From Sipunculus nudus (lineage: Eukaryota; Annelida; Sipuncula; Golfingiida; Sipunculidae): a DNA stretch of 64,000 bases. This document shows, piece by piece, positions 1 to 12,344 of the stretch; position 1 is the stretch's first letter; each line of letters starts with the position of its first letter. A program made the position numbers and the translations under genes. Below the pieces are notes generated by a model that saw nothing but the letters and a program-made list of their open reading frames with translations, was not told where the DNA came from and ran no database searches. The DNA lies in NCBI GenBank assembly GCA_026874595.1, contig CM049307.1, forward strand, positions 29,485,079 to 29,549,078, written 5' to 3'.

Positions 1-1422
1 CTTATTCAAAAAGTGAACGTCTTCAAGACAAAAGAAACGCCGCCTTAGGGGGGAAACACTACATATGGAAATCATTTCTATTGATTTAATTCAATTTTCA
101 TCGGTATAACTATTCCCATCACTTCAGTTCCATTCATAACTGAACCTGACAAAATCCACATCAAAATATATTTTACCGAAAACATCAAAGAAATTCCCCT
201 TTTTATTATAACTATCGGTATTAATATAATTTCACGAAAATGTGGAGTAAATACTGATAATTCAGGTTCTCCTGGCGACAAAATATACTGAATTTTATAA
301 AGAAATATAAATGTAGATTGCACACAGTATTACCGTCATCCGCTGTATAATGTCTTAAATTTTTCATGCATTATAAAAGCTCAAAGGTGACTTTGTCTTC
401 GATTTAGTTCATCCATTTGAAAAGCGTGAGACTGGAACCGTACACTAACTTTCGGACAATTCTTTTGTGAATGAGCGCACCTTACTGGAAGAAAAATACA
501 ACGGTTAAGAACACTTGGTCCTGTACTGTATTGTGCACAGAATATAGCACGTATATACATCTCAAGTTCTGATTTATACATACATAGGTGTTCACCGCAG
601 GTGTTAGGCTGGAGTTAAAACGAGCTAATAATCACCAATACAAAATACTAAACAACGTCATACCTGAGCGCAGTGCCGCTAAAATAGTAGGAAAAAACCC
701 TGACGTGATAAGGTACAGAGGTATATACGGATCACAAAGGATCCGGGGCGTCCAGGGACAGGTGAGCGAGTGATGAATTGAGCATTCATCTCCGTAAAAG
801 CTAAGACGTCAAACACAGAAAACAACATTAAAATTGGGAGTCACTACAGCAAGGCAACTCGACCAAGGCCAAATATATATAGGAATAAATGATGGTAGTA
901 AAGCACCAACCAGCTAGTCTGGTCTATATCATAAGTATATATATAAATGTGTTTATTAAGAGACTGTGCAATACATGTTTTTACTCTGCATAAGAAGAGA
1001 CCAAGCATAAATCAACCGATGATGTAATTTTATATATATATATATATACACATATTGCTTTGCTCTCGTTTATAAAAACGAATTTAATAAAATGGGCATT
1101 TATGCGAGTTGTTTCTATATCATTTTACATATACAGGCTTTGATTTATAAATGTTATAAAACAATTGGACAAGTATCAAGACTATTAAACCTACAGTTGG
1201 ATGGAGACATTAATAAAGTTTAATAATAGTTTATATATAATAACAAGAAATTCAAAACGCCAACGAATAAGTTATATTATTATTATTTAACATATATTAT
1301 ATAGAGCATTTTATTGTGATTCCTATAAATCAAAAACATGCACCATGGAGTTACATATATTAAATATAATTTGATGAGTTTTACTCTGACATTGATCACA
1401 ATGCTTGAAAATTGGGTCCATG

Positions 1423-1425
<3 letters not shown>
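1..1425. other. AT-rich intergenic DNA
   Basis: No gene or exon is supported here. Open frames are short and of random composition. There are short TA runs near 1030-1048 and otherwise unique AT-rich sequence. Confidence 0.6.

Positions 1426-1500
<75 letters not shown>
1426..1500. repeat. (TA)n microsatellite
   Basis: About 37 TA units with a single C interruption near 1486. Poly-Tyr/Ile frames across it are artefacts. Confidence 0.97.
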
Positions 1501-1519
1501 GACATTAAAATAATAACAG

Positions 1520-1585
1520 TAATAATAATATTATTATTATTATTTATTATTATTATTATTGTCCTTATTATTATTATTATTAAAA
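1520..1585. repeat. (ATT)n/(AAT)n microsatellite
   Basis: An imperfect trinucleotide run directly after the (TA)n tract, with AAT passing into ATT units and a short non-repeat break. Confidence 0.9.
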
Positions 1586-1739
1586 CATTTCTTTATTCTT
1601 CAACCTTTTGGAACAGTATATACCCTTCCAGCTTATTAGTAGACCAACCCGCGCGTGTATATACATACATATATATGAACTTGTATGAGTTTCGGATGGT
1701 TGGCTATACGCTGTGATTTACCTTATAACCGTACACCAT

Positions 1740-2090
1740 CTGTAGCGCAGGAGAGCTGTAGCGTGGTGACATTACAATAATTTGGATCAAAGGCCTTCTA
1801 ATCTACAGCCTGGCATAAAAACGTCCTGTAAAGCAGGGCAAGCCTCACAGTTCTCTACGTGGCTTTGCCGCCTCATGCAGGAAGGCGAGTATATTACAGG
1901 CAGATGAAAGGTCCCATCTCACAGGGGCCAGGCCGTCGTAAAGCAGGCCTTTGGAGCAGGTGCCGTGCCTGAGATTTCTTCGCCAGATGGACAGAGCATG
2001 CGGATAAAGATGCTTCAGACTCTGCTGGCTGCTGATGCAGGTTACTGCATGGCGTCTAGGAACACTGTCGCCGTATTCTAAATTATTTTT
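1740..2090. other. GC-balanced island, candidate regulatory element or unrecognised exon
   Basis: Base composition rises sharply against AT-rich flanks and the sequence is not repetitive. It holds motifs such as ATCAAAGG (TCF/LEF-like) and CATAAA/GTCGTAAA (posterior-homeodomain-like). One minus-strand frame stays open from about 2090 to 1845 (roughly 80 codons). It has no early Met and resembles no family I know, so I favour non-coding. Confidence 0.4.
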
Positions 2091-3240
2091 TTAACTACAT
2101 ATTTATATATTGTCTGCTTTTGTATAGCTCCGGATAAACAAGCAGACACGAAATATTGGTCAAATACATATACAGGTTTATGAATGCTGACAGTCAAATT
2201 GTACTAATACATATTGAATAGGAATGTCATTTAGAAAGGATATATTGTCTTATAAAAACGGAACTAGAATGTAACTCATTTTTTTTTGTTTCTGTGATGG
2301 AGAAATTCTTTAACAGTGCAGAAAGTTCAGCTCCGTATACACGTCATGCACACACATGCCCATGTGATATATAGGGAGTTTTAGGGACATCTTTAAAGCT
2401 TTCTTTGTACTTCAAAATACAGGTGCAATCCATCAGCAGATGTTGTTTACTCCATACAGTTATAACGTTCAAGTAAACCAGTGACGTTAATTAGGGCCTT
2501 CTTACGTCAAACTACACAAAAGACGTGGTCTGTATATACAGTAAATATTTTATACACACAAAATTGTACTAATAATAAAACAAATTTGCTTTTAACAGTA
2601 GAGTTATATATGCACAAATTTTAAAATTAATATTAAGAATGCAGTAAATCCCTCAGGTATATACATATTAATGTACCTAAAGCTGTTTCTATACAAATAT
2701 ATAAATAAATCAATAAATAAAAATTGTACAAATAATTGATATGGATCGATCCCTTAAGGTGTTAGATATATACATTTGTATATATGTTTTATTGACTACA
2801 AGGAACTGTGAAAATGTACTCATGCAAACCATTTAAAACCCCAAACCATCTTTAATCATAAAAAAGACAGTCATGTTATATTCTCGTTCTACAGTTACTC
2901 ATAAAAAAGGTAACTAGTTCACTTTTATCGATATAACGAGACTATAGAAACCCGGCTACATAGGCCCCTGCTGTAATTTGAAGGCATTTCCTAAAACGTA
3001 GAAGTGTAAATCCTATATTATTAAATTATTCACCAAGTAATAGGTTTATAAGCATATTTTCGTTTAATATATTAAAATTTATATATAGGGAATAGTGAAG
3101 AGATGCATGGAACTGCCCACATAATGTGTGCATGTCATGTTATCATTAATAAAGCACCTTCACACTGATATAATTGAGACACCACAGAACATGATATTTT
3201 GTAAAAGAAATATATACATATAGAAATTTTATTAAAGTTA
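2091..3240. other. AT-rich intergenic DNA
   Basis: I see no gene, only low-complexity AT-rich sequence with scattered short TA runs. Confidence 0.6.
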
Positions 3241-3291
3241 TTATATATATATATATAATATAATATAATATAATATAATATAATATAATTT
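3241..3291. repeat. (TA)n followed by (TATAA)n pentanucleotide repeat
   Basis: A short TA run passes into about seven copies of a TATAA-type 5-bp unit. A slipped TA array is the likely origin. Confidence 0.9.
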
Positions 3292-3463
3292 TCTATAACA
3301 TTTCATTATTACTGCTATTTTCACTGTTAAATAATTAAAACAAACTGAATAAAAACAGAATATAATAGATTGTCAAAATGGTGAAAATACTAAAATTCGT
3401 TAGAATTACAAAAATTATATTGGATAATTTGCTCTCCTGTTATATACATTATATATATATAGG

Positions 3464-3464
3464 T

Positions 3465-3516
<52 letters not shown>
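3464..3516. repeat. (AC)n-(TA)n compound microsatellite
   Basis: A short AC run passes into about 21 TA units. A smaller TA run follows at about 3709-3726. Confidence 0.95.
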
Positions 3517-3520
<4 letters not shown>

Positions 3521-3770
3521 TACATTGCACATTGTGATTTGCACTTAGGGGAGAAATTAGGTTAAAGAAGAGAAATAAAAAGGTCAATATTATAAAAGTA
3601 TAAGAATAGTCACTATGACATATCCTTAACTAACTATTTTGGGAACAGTTAACAAAATATCATTAATGAATTTTTATAAAATATGAGATGGTATATACAT
3701 TAAACTGTATATATATATATATATATGTGCAAAACTAGTACGTGGTATCACTTAATATTGTATCTAACGC

Positions 3771-4330
3771 ACACGTGCACGACAGATTGAGATTCAAGAT
3801 TTTCGGACTCAGTCGAAGCACCCTGGTGGGATTAAAAGGCCAGCAAGTACACCCTGGATTTCAGGAATCCTCAATGCATGTAATATACTAAAAGGAGGAC
3901 CTGCTGGTGTTAAAGAAGCTACACCTCATTACGAAGAGAGTTAGTTCCGGAAGCACTGCTGCTACAGGACACTTATTTCACAATTCAAAACAGTTGGCGG
4001 ACGCATGGTGCTTCGTGATACGTCCCCCGTTCATAAAAACCGTGAGCCGTCACGGAGTCCGTAATCAGCGCCCTGGGCTCCCTAATTAGATTGCCGTCAG
4101 CGTGAAAATCGCACTTGCCACTCGATAACCCACAACCAAACACAAAACATATGAGATGCGACCCGAATCGAACACAATTTGGAATTAATTAAATTTAAAC
4201 TTGGGTTGCTAAGGGACGAATAACGGATTTTCCAAACATGCCTGCACATTAACCAAGGCCGGTGTCTGTGCATGGGGTAAACCAAGCCAGGACTGTTGAA
4301 CAATGCTGGGGGGGGGGATATTTGACCAAT
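3771..4330. other. GC-balanced island next to the 4.5-kb exon
   Basis: Unique sequence of mixed composition with a TAATTAG homeodomain-core motif near 4083. It ends in a 10-G run at 4308-4317. It lies on the downstream (intronic) side of the minus-strand exon at 4514-4748, so an intronic enhancer is possible. No exon is supported. Confidence 0.35.
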
Positions 4331-4513
4331 ATGACCGTTGGATGATTCACGTTATACCACTTGATCCAAAATCGACTTCTGTAACTTTATTATGTAAACC
4401 TAATAAACAATTGTCTCCAGAGCTGAACAGTGAGTGCGATAATTTATTTATAAATCGAGTCGTTAATGTCACGACCGTTTGTGATAAGATAAGAGTTGAT
4501 GTGTATAGTTTAC

Positions 4514-4748
4514 CTTTTGCGCGCCCGGACTTGGACCGTGCATACGCTGCTACCTGGCCAAATGAGGTGAATCCATTATAGCCGTACCCCTGGGGCCCGA
4601 AGTACCCCGGGGGTGAACTGTCATAGCTGCAGTGTCGGTTATAGTCACCCTCTTGGGGGTACTGGAACTTGTATCCCGAGGGGTGAGGGTAGCCAGGTCC
4701 TGGGTACTGATAGTGGGGGTGGCGCTCCGCCATGTACATAAGCTCCAT
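4514..4748 (-). CDS. Putative first coding exon, Tyr/Pro/Gly-rich protein (family not recognised)
   Basis: The frame opens with Met-Glu-Leu-Met-Tyr-Met-Ala-Glu and runs about 78 codons to an AAAAG|GTAAAC donor. An alternative CAG|GTAGCA donor at 4553 would give exactly 65 codons in phase 0. The start is well placed: G at -3 and +4, and an in-frame TGA three codons upstream. Composition is non-random and eukaryote-like. It is rich in Tyr, Pro, Gly and aromatic clusters such as GYFGPQGYGYNGF, with GC-rich third positions unlike the AT-rich flanks. Such low-complexity N-termini are common in transcription factors (homeobox, Irx- or Fox-type), but no DNA-binding domain is visible. Later exons must lie further left, and none was found in 1-4500, so a long intron is implied. 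Function is unknown. Confidence 0.5.
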
Positions 4749-5640
4749 GCCGGGTCAGACTTGGTCCGCGTTACACACCGCCGTACTAATCCGTGTCTAC
4801 TGACCATTCACTCGGGTCTGTGAGTCCAGCATCCCTGTCCAGTCCACTGGGGATGCCGCCGGTCCAGAGATGGGGAGGCGCAGGCACGCGGCTGCTTGGC
4901 AACCCTTTGTACAGATTAGTGTATATAAATATATCCGGTGTAATGCCTCCACAAACAAACAAGAGACGGACCGGTCCTATTCCACTTAATAATTCGGGAA
5001 GGGTCGCATATATTTGTGGCTGTGTGTCGGTAGCGTGTCGAATCAGGGGGTTTGCTGGGCTACGGCTTGAAAAGTCGCGCTCCCTAAGACCACACGGCCT
5101 GGCTCAAATAGTCATGTAAATGCGAAAACCGACACCCTAGTGCGCCATGTGAAAGGCTACTCGCCTGGGAACAACCAATCCTGTATCCTTCACAGTCAGT
5201 ACCGCCCACCTCAACATGCAGCCCGGCAAGACCGACCCCCCTCCACCCTCCGTTTGTTTATTTCATACAAAACCACCCAATAACTAAGTTTGTCACCCGC
5301 CGTTTAAAACTACCCCCCTCCCCACACTCCCCTGGGTAACCCCCGACTCACTCCTGTCATTGTAATATGTTCTGGCGATGGCCCGGAGTTGCCTTGCAGT
5401 CACGAGGGGTTCCTTGGGTGTGTGAGTTGTGTTAAGAGGAACTGAAACCTTATCGAACAGCTGCATGTTAATTCACACAGTAAACAATTGAGTAAATGGA
5501 TGAGTCTGTTACACCGCGCCCGCCACTGTCACTCCTATATATTTCATGTTCCCTAAATCCCGGCTCTAGTTTACGCGCAAATCAATTGATCCAATAGAGA
5601 CCATAGCGTCCTCACGTACTGTCAGGTCTCTGCTACTGTT
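4749..5640 (-). promoter_or_regulatory. Likely 5' UTR/promoter-proximal region of the 4.5-kb exon
   Basis: About 900 bp of GC-balanced, non-repetitive DNA directly upstream of the putative minus-strand start codon. It includes an AT-rich TATA-like block at about 4920-4936 and several C-rich stretches (5230-5345). No coding frame here looks genuine. Promoter function is inferred from position and composition only. Confidence 0.35.
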
Positions 5641-6780
5641 TTACTGTTTATTGTTTCACTTCCTTAAACAAAATATCACTTAATTTTTAATATTCGAATT
5701 ATACTAGAAGATATACTGGTATCACTTGCCACATAAAAAAACTGCCCCCTACAGTTTTAGATATATATTTACACATACACTATATGGACGCTATAATATT
5801 TATACGTATACGTATTCCAAAAAGTGTAAAGAGTCTTATAAAGAATTTGATTTCGTTCACATTTGTCTTGATTTATATATACTGATAATCATATGTTAAT
5901 AAAGAGTTTCATTTAAAGTAAATTTAATATATTAATTTTGGAATTATAAATGGGTAAATAATTAATCAGGAAACGTCAAAGAAAAATACCAGTGAAGTAC
6001 ATGTAAATACTCTCATCTAATAAGAATGCCTGATAATAAGCCTGAGAAAATAAAAAAAAATATAATAATATTCTCTACGAAAGCCAAATCGTTTTTAAGT
6101 AAATAAAAACCAGGTTTCTGAATCAAATATTTATTTATTTTACTAAGGTACGTTAAACCATTAAAGTAATATACAGTTTATTTTAAATCAATTAATGTTA
6201 CGAAAAATCAACTGCTTGAAACAACGTCTCAATATATTTTGATTGCAAAAAATTAACACATTTCCTCTCCGATTAAAAAGTTCTCATTTTTACACTTAAA
6301 ACTCTTACTGATAAAATAATTTTCAATAAAATATTCAAAACCTTGAAAATCTTGTCTACTTAAGTTAATGATGATGTCAAGATAGAAACACCTGTCATTT
6401 GAATAAAGTAGAAAAAAGTTTAAGCTGTGGGTAACTGAGATGCCTTCATATACTTCTGTATAAAGGACCGCGGGTATTTCCGGAAGAAACACAACCCTGT
6501 TTGAAAGACTGATATACAGGTTCTCAGATGGGGCAGACTCTCCAAACAGGAAAAGAACATTCATGTGAAATATGTCAAACTAGCAAAGGTTTCTTTATAA
6601 CTCTTCTCATAAATCCGGGAAACAAATTCGGCCCATTTTCCTCCGAGGACGTCTTCTTATACACCAGCAGACTTGTCCTCATAAAAATAAGTTGGAAACA
6701 AATTTATGTGCGTGATAAACAGCATAAAAAGGGTGGGATATATGGGTGGTGACTCTGAGTCTTTAATCGACTGCTCTGAC
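5641..6780. other. AT-rich intergenic DNA
   Basis: Nothing beyond unique AT-rich sequence. The open frames of up to ~100 codons at 6253-6752 show no family resemblance or splice context. Confidence 0.55.
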
Positions 6781-7255
6781 ATGAGTTAGCTTATATCAGA
6801 ATGTACGCCGGGCAGCCCGTCCTCCCAGTGTTTTGTAGACGCTGCCAATGGCATTCTGAAGACAAGTCGGCGCGGGCCGCAGCCCTCGTTCCTACAAAGC
6901 ACGGTGTCGCCCAGTGTCCCTCGCAGTTAATCACCCGGGGGCCCCCGTGTCACGAGATCCTACCCCTCAAGAATCACTTTTCAAAGTGATTACTCCATAA
7001 ACTCGAATTAATAGGCCCTCCAAGCCAATTGTGGTCAAAGCAGGCCGGGCCCTCTTCAGATGAGCCGATAATCGACTCGAGTGTTTCGCTGCGATAGGGG
7101 CCTCGGCTGAGAGAGACGGCGGGATGAAGCCAAACCTGGCTCCTCGTTCCATCAGCCAGCGGTGCGCTATGCTGGAAGAAATGCCATGGGGCGCAGGGTC
7201 TAACGGGCCTGCGACATAACACAGTTCTCTCTGTCCATCTGGGGGGAATGTCTTT
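6781..7255. other. GC-rich island, candidate cis-regulatory element
   Basis: A strong local GC rise with no repeat structure. It contains an AATCACTTTTCAAAGTGATT inverted repeat near 6971, an AATTAATA homeodomain-like core, and clustered short motifs. Overlapping frames on both strands stay open because of composition, not coding. Confidence 0.4.
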
Positions 7256-7589
7256 TCCTTAATTTTGTGATTACGACAGTTCTTAACTTTATTGTCTTGT
7301 ACACACCATGTAACACATCCGTTAAGAGGACATTCGGGAAGATGTAGCGTTTCCCCCTTATCTTACAAGCTCTTCATGTCCTGTTTTATTCCTTCAGGCC
7401 CTTGATATATAGGCCAGAAGGTTACAAGATAATGCTTAAAACTACTGTACGTTTTCCGTTTACGAGACATACAAGATATTCCAAAGCATAAAACCGAAAT
7501 TCTACTGCTCGTCTCAGAGTCGTTTTGCCGTGCTAACAACTAATAGTAACGTAAATTATCATTTCAAGCTTTATAATTTTAGTCCCTTC

Positions 7590-7740
7590 ACAGCGATAAC
7601 GGTATTTGTCCATGGGCGGGGTCAGGGTATCGCTGGGAGCGGTCCGCGGCACGCTCGTCAGATCAAGCGTACAATATATTATACAAGATGTATGGTTACC
7701 TTAATTACGGGTCGTCTTATCACGCTCGTAAACCTGTAAA
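7590..7740. other. Short GC-balanced island with a TAATTACGG core
   Basis: A unique GC-balanced patch in AT-rich DNA, containing GCGATAACGG, a GGGCGGGG Sp1-like box and TTAATTACGG. Candidate regulatory element. The rest of 7256-8680 is ordinary AT-rich sequence. Confidence 0.3.
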
Positions 7741-8149
7741 GTTTTTTTAAATAAGCTACACCAATCAGTATAGAATTTTTGAACTCAACTATACTACCGG
7801 CTTTTTCTTCAGAAAAAAGGCATAATGTGGAACTTTCTTTAAACATTGGTTAACAGCGACTTTCACATGCACACTAGCATATCTTTTCAATGTAGATACA
7901 CACACAAACACATGGAACAGATGTGAACTATAGGTCATATGAATTAAAGTTTATGTTAGTCCCAGTGTCGATAAGTGTATTTTATGTATTACTCATTGAG
8001 TGAGTACATGCACACACGCCCAGCCCACACCCATACCCTCGCACCCACGCACGTTGTCCTGTACACTGGACATGATATAACATCAGGAACCATTCAAGGC
8101 TACACCATGTTCAATTATATTTTGGTGAACATTGATTCCGGGTGTGAGT

Positions 8150-8222
8150 CACTATTCGCGAGGTTTTCAAATTCGCAATTTCCGCGAAAGGGAAAATATC
8201 ACGAAAATTCACTTTCGTGATT
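8150..8222. repeat. Relic with CGCGA/TTCGCG and TCACGAAAA inverted motifs
   Basis: Alternating TTCGCGAGG, TTCCGCGAAAG and ATCACGAAAATTC...TTTCGTGAT segments form imperfect inverted repeats. This texture resembles termini of small DNA transposons in invertebrates. No target duplication could be set, so the class is uncertain. Confidence 0.3.
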
Positions 8223-8680
8223 ATGACGCCCTGCATGTCAACATGCACAAGTGTTCATTCATATATATTTATATATATATATATATATTTCCATTGGTAT
8301 CTCATGTATACCTTATCCATGCATTAGGCGTCGAAAACTGAAAGGCAATTAGTGGATATTATAAATAACATATCCTTTAAGTTACCTAAACAACAAAGAT
8401 TGCATGGTATTATAAAGATGTATTAATGTGTCATTACATCTGTCAATAAGGAATGAATTGTCCGTGTCAAGCCCATGACGCAATAATCCATATTTGAATA
8501 TTGTCTGTATTGGTTTCTGCATGGTTAGGTCTTGAAAAAAATCTAACCCTCACGCACAATTTAAAGGGGAATATCGGTAAGATTTTACCTCTCAAATATA
8601 ATGCAAAAAATAAACAGTATATACAGATAACATGACAATATGCTTTTACAGATTTTTTCAGTTAAACTGCCCTTTGTGAC

Positions 8681-8681
<1 letters not shown>

Positions 8682-8721
<40 letters not shown>
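8682..8721. repeat. (CT)n microsatellite
   Basis: About 19 CT units with one TTT interruption. Confidence 0.95.
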
Positions 8722-8771
8722 AGCGTGTGTAGTATACACACAGTGTGTCACTGCTAATTTCCTGATCGTGC

Positions 8772-8782
8772 GGGGGGGGGGG
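8772..8782. repeat. Poly-G run
   Basis: Eleven consecutive G on the plus strand. Flanking DNA to 9380 is unique with no exon seen. Confidence 0.9.
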
Positions 8783-9399
8783 CAGTAAACCATGCCTGCA
8801 CCCCGGTCTAACCTGAGAACCTCAAGGGACTACACACCGTATTACCTTACACTTATGACATCCCGGCCCCCCTTGTCTTAATTTCATCTAATTGGATGCA
8901 AGTTTATGTGTGGAAACACAATTAAGACTTTTGATGACTTATCAGGTTACCCCTGGAGACCTTTGACTTGAAACACACGATGTCAATGGCCGCACCATGC
9001 AGGGACCCCGCGGGGTCAGAGCTTAAGGACACGTGCACGGTAAGGAATCCAGGAAATATAAATAATAAAAAACATGTGGAGCTGGCTCGCCAGATTGTGC
9101 ATTACACATTGACAGGTACCATGCTAATAAATCCCCGAAGCACGAGTTTTTCCACATGGAATATTAAGACACCTCGAAAAGTAAGGGTACAACCGAGAGA
9201 ATTATAGAGAAAACGAGCGTCTCTGAAGAAGCCCGGGGATAAAAAAAATACATTAAAACTACAATTATCACAATAAATCATATTTAGAAACTTTCAATCA
9301 ATAGTATAGGAAACAACGGGAAAATGTCAGACCTGCATATACATGTATATAAGAAGAGAAAATATACAGAAAAACACACCCGAAAGATTGTTATCTTCT

Positions 9400-10280
9400 T
9401 CAACCGATATCTCGACTTTCGGGGACTCAAAATTGCATGTGTCTCGAGATATCTCGATTAGGGGCCAAGAGATGACCCTCACTGTTAATGGAATTCCCTT
9501 GAGATAATTGGACCATGGGTCAAAACAAGACCCTCGTTGTACACAGACTTCCTAGAAATATCACGATTAGACAAGACTCGCACTTTTCACGGACTTCCCT
9601 TGAGATAACAGTAATACGGGCCAAGACAAGACCCTCACTGTACACGGGACTTCCCTTTAGATAACAGTACTAGGGGCAAAGACATGACCCTCACTGTACA
9701 AGGACTTCCCTTGAGATAACAGTATTGGGGCACAGACATGACCCTCACTGCACACGGACTTCCCTTGAGATACAGGGCTATAGGGACCAAAGCAAGAATA
9801 GTACAGTACATGGGACTTCCATTGAGATAACACGACTGGGGGCCAAGAGAAGGCCATCGTTGTACACTGGCTTTCCTTGAGATATCAAGCCTATAGGAGC
9901 CAAGACAACACCCTCGCTGTACACGGGCTTCCCTTAAGGTAACACGATTAGGGCTAAGACAGGACTCTCACTGTACACGGCACTTCCCTGAGATAACAAT
10001 GCAGGATATAGGGGCTTAGATAAAGCTCACTGTACACGGAGTTCCCCTGAGATAACAGGACTTTAGGGGCCAAGAAAAGGCCCCCGCTGTACATGAACGG
10101 ACTTCCCTTGAGATGCCACGACTAGGGATCAAGACAAGACCATAACTGTACATGGACTTCCCTAGAGATAACAGGACTAGAGGCCAAGAGAAGACCCTCA
10201 CTGCACACGGAATTCCGTTGAGATATCAGAACTAGGGGTCAAGACAAGACCCTCACTGAACACGGCCTTCAATAAGACAT
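9400..10280. repeat. Minisatellite, ~55-bp unit, about 16 degenerate copies
   Basis: Units carry the ordered blocks ACTTCCCTTGAGATAACAG, ACTAGGGGCCAAGACAAGA and CCCTCACTGTACACGG. Copies of the ACTTCCC block recur near 9593, 9648, 9700, 9758, 9814, 9979, 10099 and 10155, so spacing is about 52-60 bp. Copies differ by substitutions and small indels. Reading frames here are by-products of the array. Confidence 0.92.
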
Positions 10281-11648
10281 GACCATTACTGTATACGAGC
10301 TATACATGCATATTATGACAAGTAAGATATCAGGACCTGCATGAAACACCGGAAAACCACATTGCAAGCACATTTCATTATATATCATTTTAAGGCATAT
10401 CAAAACATTACAAGACAATGTATTCAAGAAAGGAAAATATGCATGTGCTGTGTTAATGTCACAGAGGTTTCAGTGATTTCAATTTCAAGCAAAGAGAAAG
10501 TAAAAGTACAGAGTTCGGCTTATATACAGCGCCTCTACTAAATGTGTGTATATATTGATGCTATTGGACACGTCCTCCACATACATAAACTGTGTATCAA
10601 AAGAACAGATCCTCACTTAATAGACAAATGTGCTTACAATATACTATGATCATTCACGAGAAATGGTTCGCAAATAAAGTAAATCCCAAAATATGCTCGA
10701 ACCTGCATTCGTCAATAAATAGGATATTCTAGCTATGATAATTTGGGATAATATTAGAAGTTGAGGTAATCGACATTGATTTATTACAGTGAATTATATA
10801 AAAAACCAAATCCAAATGCCCTCATCACCATATCAACGCATGATACAATATATGGATGTTGAAATCTGGCATGTGGCCTTGAAAATATATGATGCTGTAT
10901 AATTTTAGTGTATAAGGGTAACGATACAAACCAAACTTCAATATTTAATATGATCAGTATATAATTTCCACTGTATATATAAAAAGTAAGTTCTAGCTGC
11001 GGTTAGCAAGGTTAGGGATATGAATTCAGAGTAAGCGTAATCAGACATGCGAAGTGAATGGCAACCTGCACCGGAATGGGGTATACTTTCTACCACCCCG
11101 TTAGTGTTTATAAAGGCTAGGACCGAGAGCTTACTCTGACTGGATCGTCCGTCTCCCACGTCCGGCTGGGGGTGAGCGGGGGCCGATTGCCACTTGAGCA
11201 TTTGGAGAGCAGGCCCTGTGAATTAAGATCATGTTTGCAGGTATACGTTGACATTAACAAATCACAGGATATTACAATAACTGTTCTCTTGATCTTTTGA
11301 ACGTTTATTTAAGACGTTATAGGTGGTCATATTTTCTGATCAATTGGTGTACTAACTCAATGAGACGGATCAGTCGTCGAAAGTAACCCAAGGACGTGTA
11401 TGGGGTTTCAACACCTTGTATGCACGTGGGCACACGGGACTGTAGAGATATTCAACACCTTGTCTTATGCGGGCACGCGCGGATGTGTTGATTCTCTACA
11501 TCTCCCCTGTGTGATATGTGATAACAACACTCTTGTACATGAAGAACGACTCGCGCACGTATTAAGTTTACGATAAACGCTTTCATCAGGTATCATGTAC
11601 ACATGCACATTCCACATATAGATATAGTACATATAGATATGATCAATG

Positions 11649-11650
<2 letters not shown>
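10281..11650. other. Intergenic DNA, no gene seen
   Basis: Mostly AT-rich unique sequence. The 11000-11215 stretch is GC-balanced but has no supported exon or repeat. Confidence 0.5.

Positions 11651-11651
<1 letters not shown>

Positions 11652-11684
<33 letters not shown>
11652..11684. repeat. (CT)n microsatellite
   Basis: About 16 CT units. Confidence 0.95.
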
Positions 11685-11685
<1 letters not shown>

Positions 11686-11850
11686 AACTCGAACACTCGG
11701 CGCAATGATTGTAGGTTAACGCTATATATAAACGCCTTTCCAAGACATAAAACGTACTGGCTGTGTACAGATAGGTCCATTTTTCAGTGAATTTTGTTAC
11801 GATTTCAAATTAGTAAATGTGAACATCCACCCTAACCTTCTCTTTCTGTC

Positions 11851-11853
11851 TCT

Positions 11854-11911
<58 letters not shown>
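11851..11911. repeat. (CT)n microsatellite
   Basis: About 30 CT units preceded by a degenerate pyrimidine run from 11838. Confidence 0.95.
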
Positions 11912-11913
<2 letters not shown>

Positions 11914-12248
11914 GAATACGCATTTACACTGGATGTGTTAAAAGAAACGTATAAAGTGACTCCTTATTCAGTGCATTTGACTGTATATACAGTTTGTATT
12001 CCATCTTGTAGACCAGAGAGAATAAAAAATTTAAAACTTGTACATGTTTTGTTGTCGTTGATATAACGCATTTAATTTTCTGAATATGAAATGATGGACG
12101 TAATTATATATGAAGCGCCTGCCCTGGGTATGACATTCGCAATAACTCATGCATGCTCATGAAAAGTACTTATCTTGCTAAGATCGTAGCATTCTGTAAA
12201 GGTGAAAGCTAACATAAAACATCTGAATAATTACCAAAACAAGTTAAA

Positions 12249-12252
12249 CATA

Positions 12253-12295
<43 letters not shown>
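12249..12295. repeat. (TA)n microsatellite
   Basis: About 23 TA units with one G interruption near the start. Confidence 0.95.
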
Positions 12296-12297
<2 letters not shown>

Positions 12298-12344
12298 TTT
12301 TATAACTAAATGTTTAATGGGTCTCAGTACAGTATCATTCTCGA

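Noticed and set aside
1323-1716. Poly-Tyr/Ile reading frames over TA arrays (also at 3.4, 8.2, 19.2, 21.3, 28.9, 29.1, 32.2, 60.7 kb)
   Set aside because: They are translations of (TA)n microsatellites on both strands, with no conserved flanking sequence.
4097-4200. tRNA B-box-like GTTCGATTCGGG on the minus strand
   Set aside because: No A box at the right distance and no cloverleaf.
4303-4581. 92-codon plus frame opposite the 4.5-kb exon
   Set aside because: It is the antisense shadow of the better supported minus-strand exon, and starts at a poly-G run.
9400-10280. CRISPR-like array of regularly spaced repeats
   Set aside because: The whole unit repeats with gradual divergence; there are no unique spacers, and the host is eukaryotic. 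The same holds for the 39- and 46-bp arrays.
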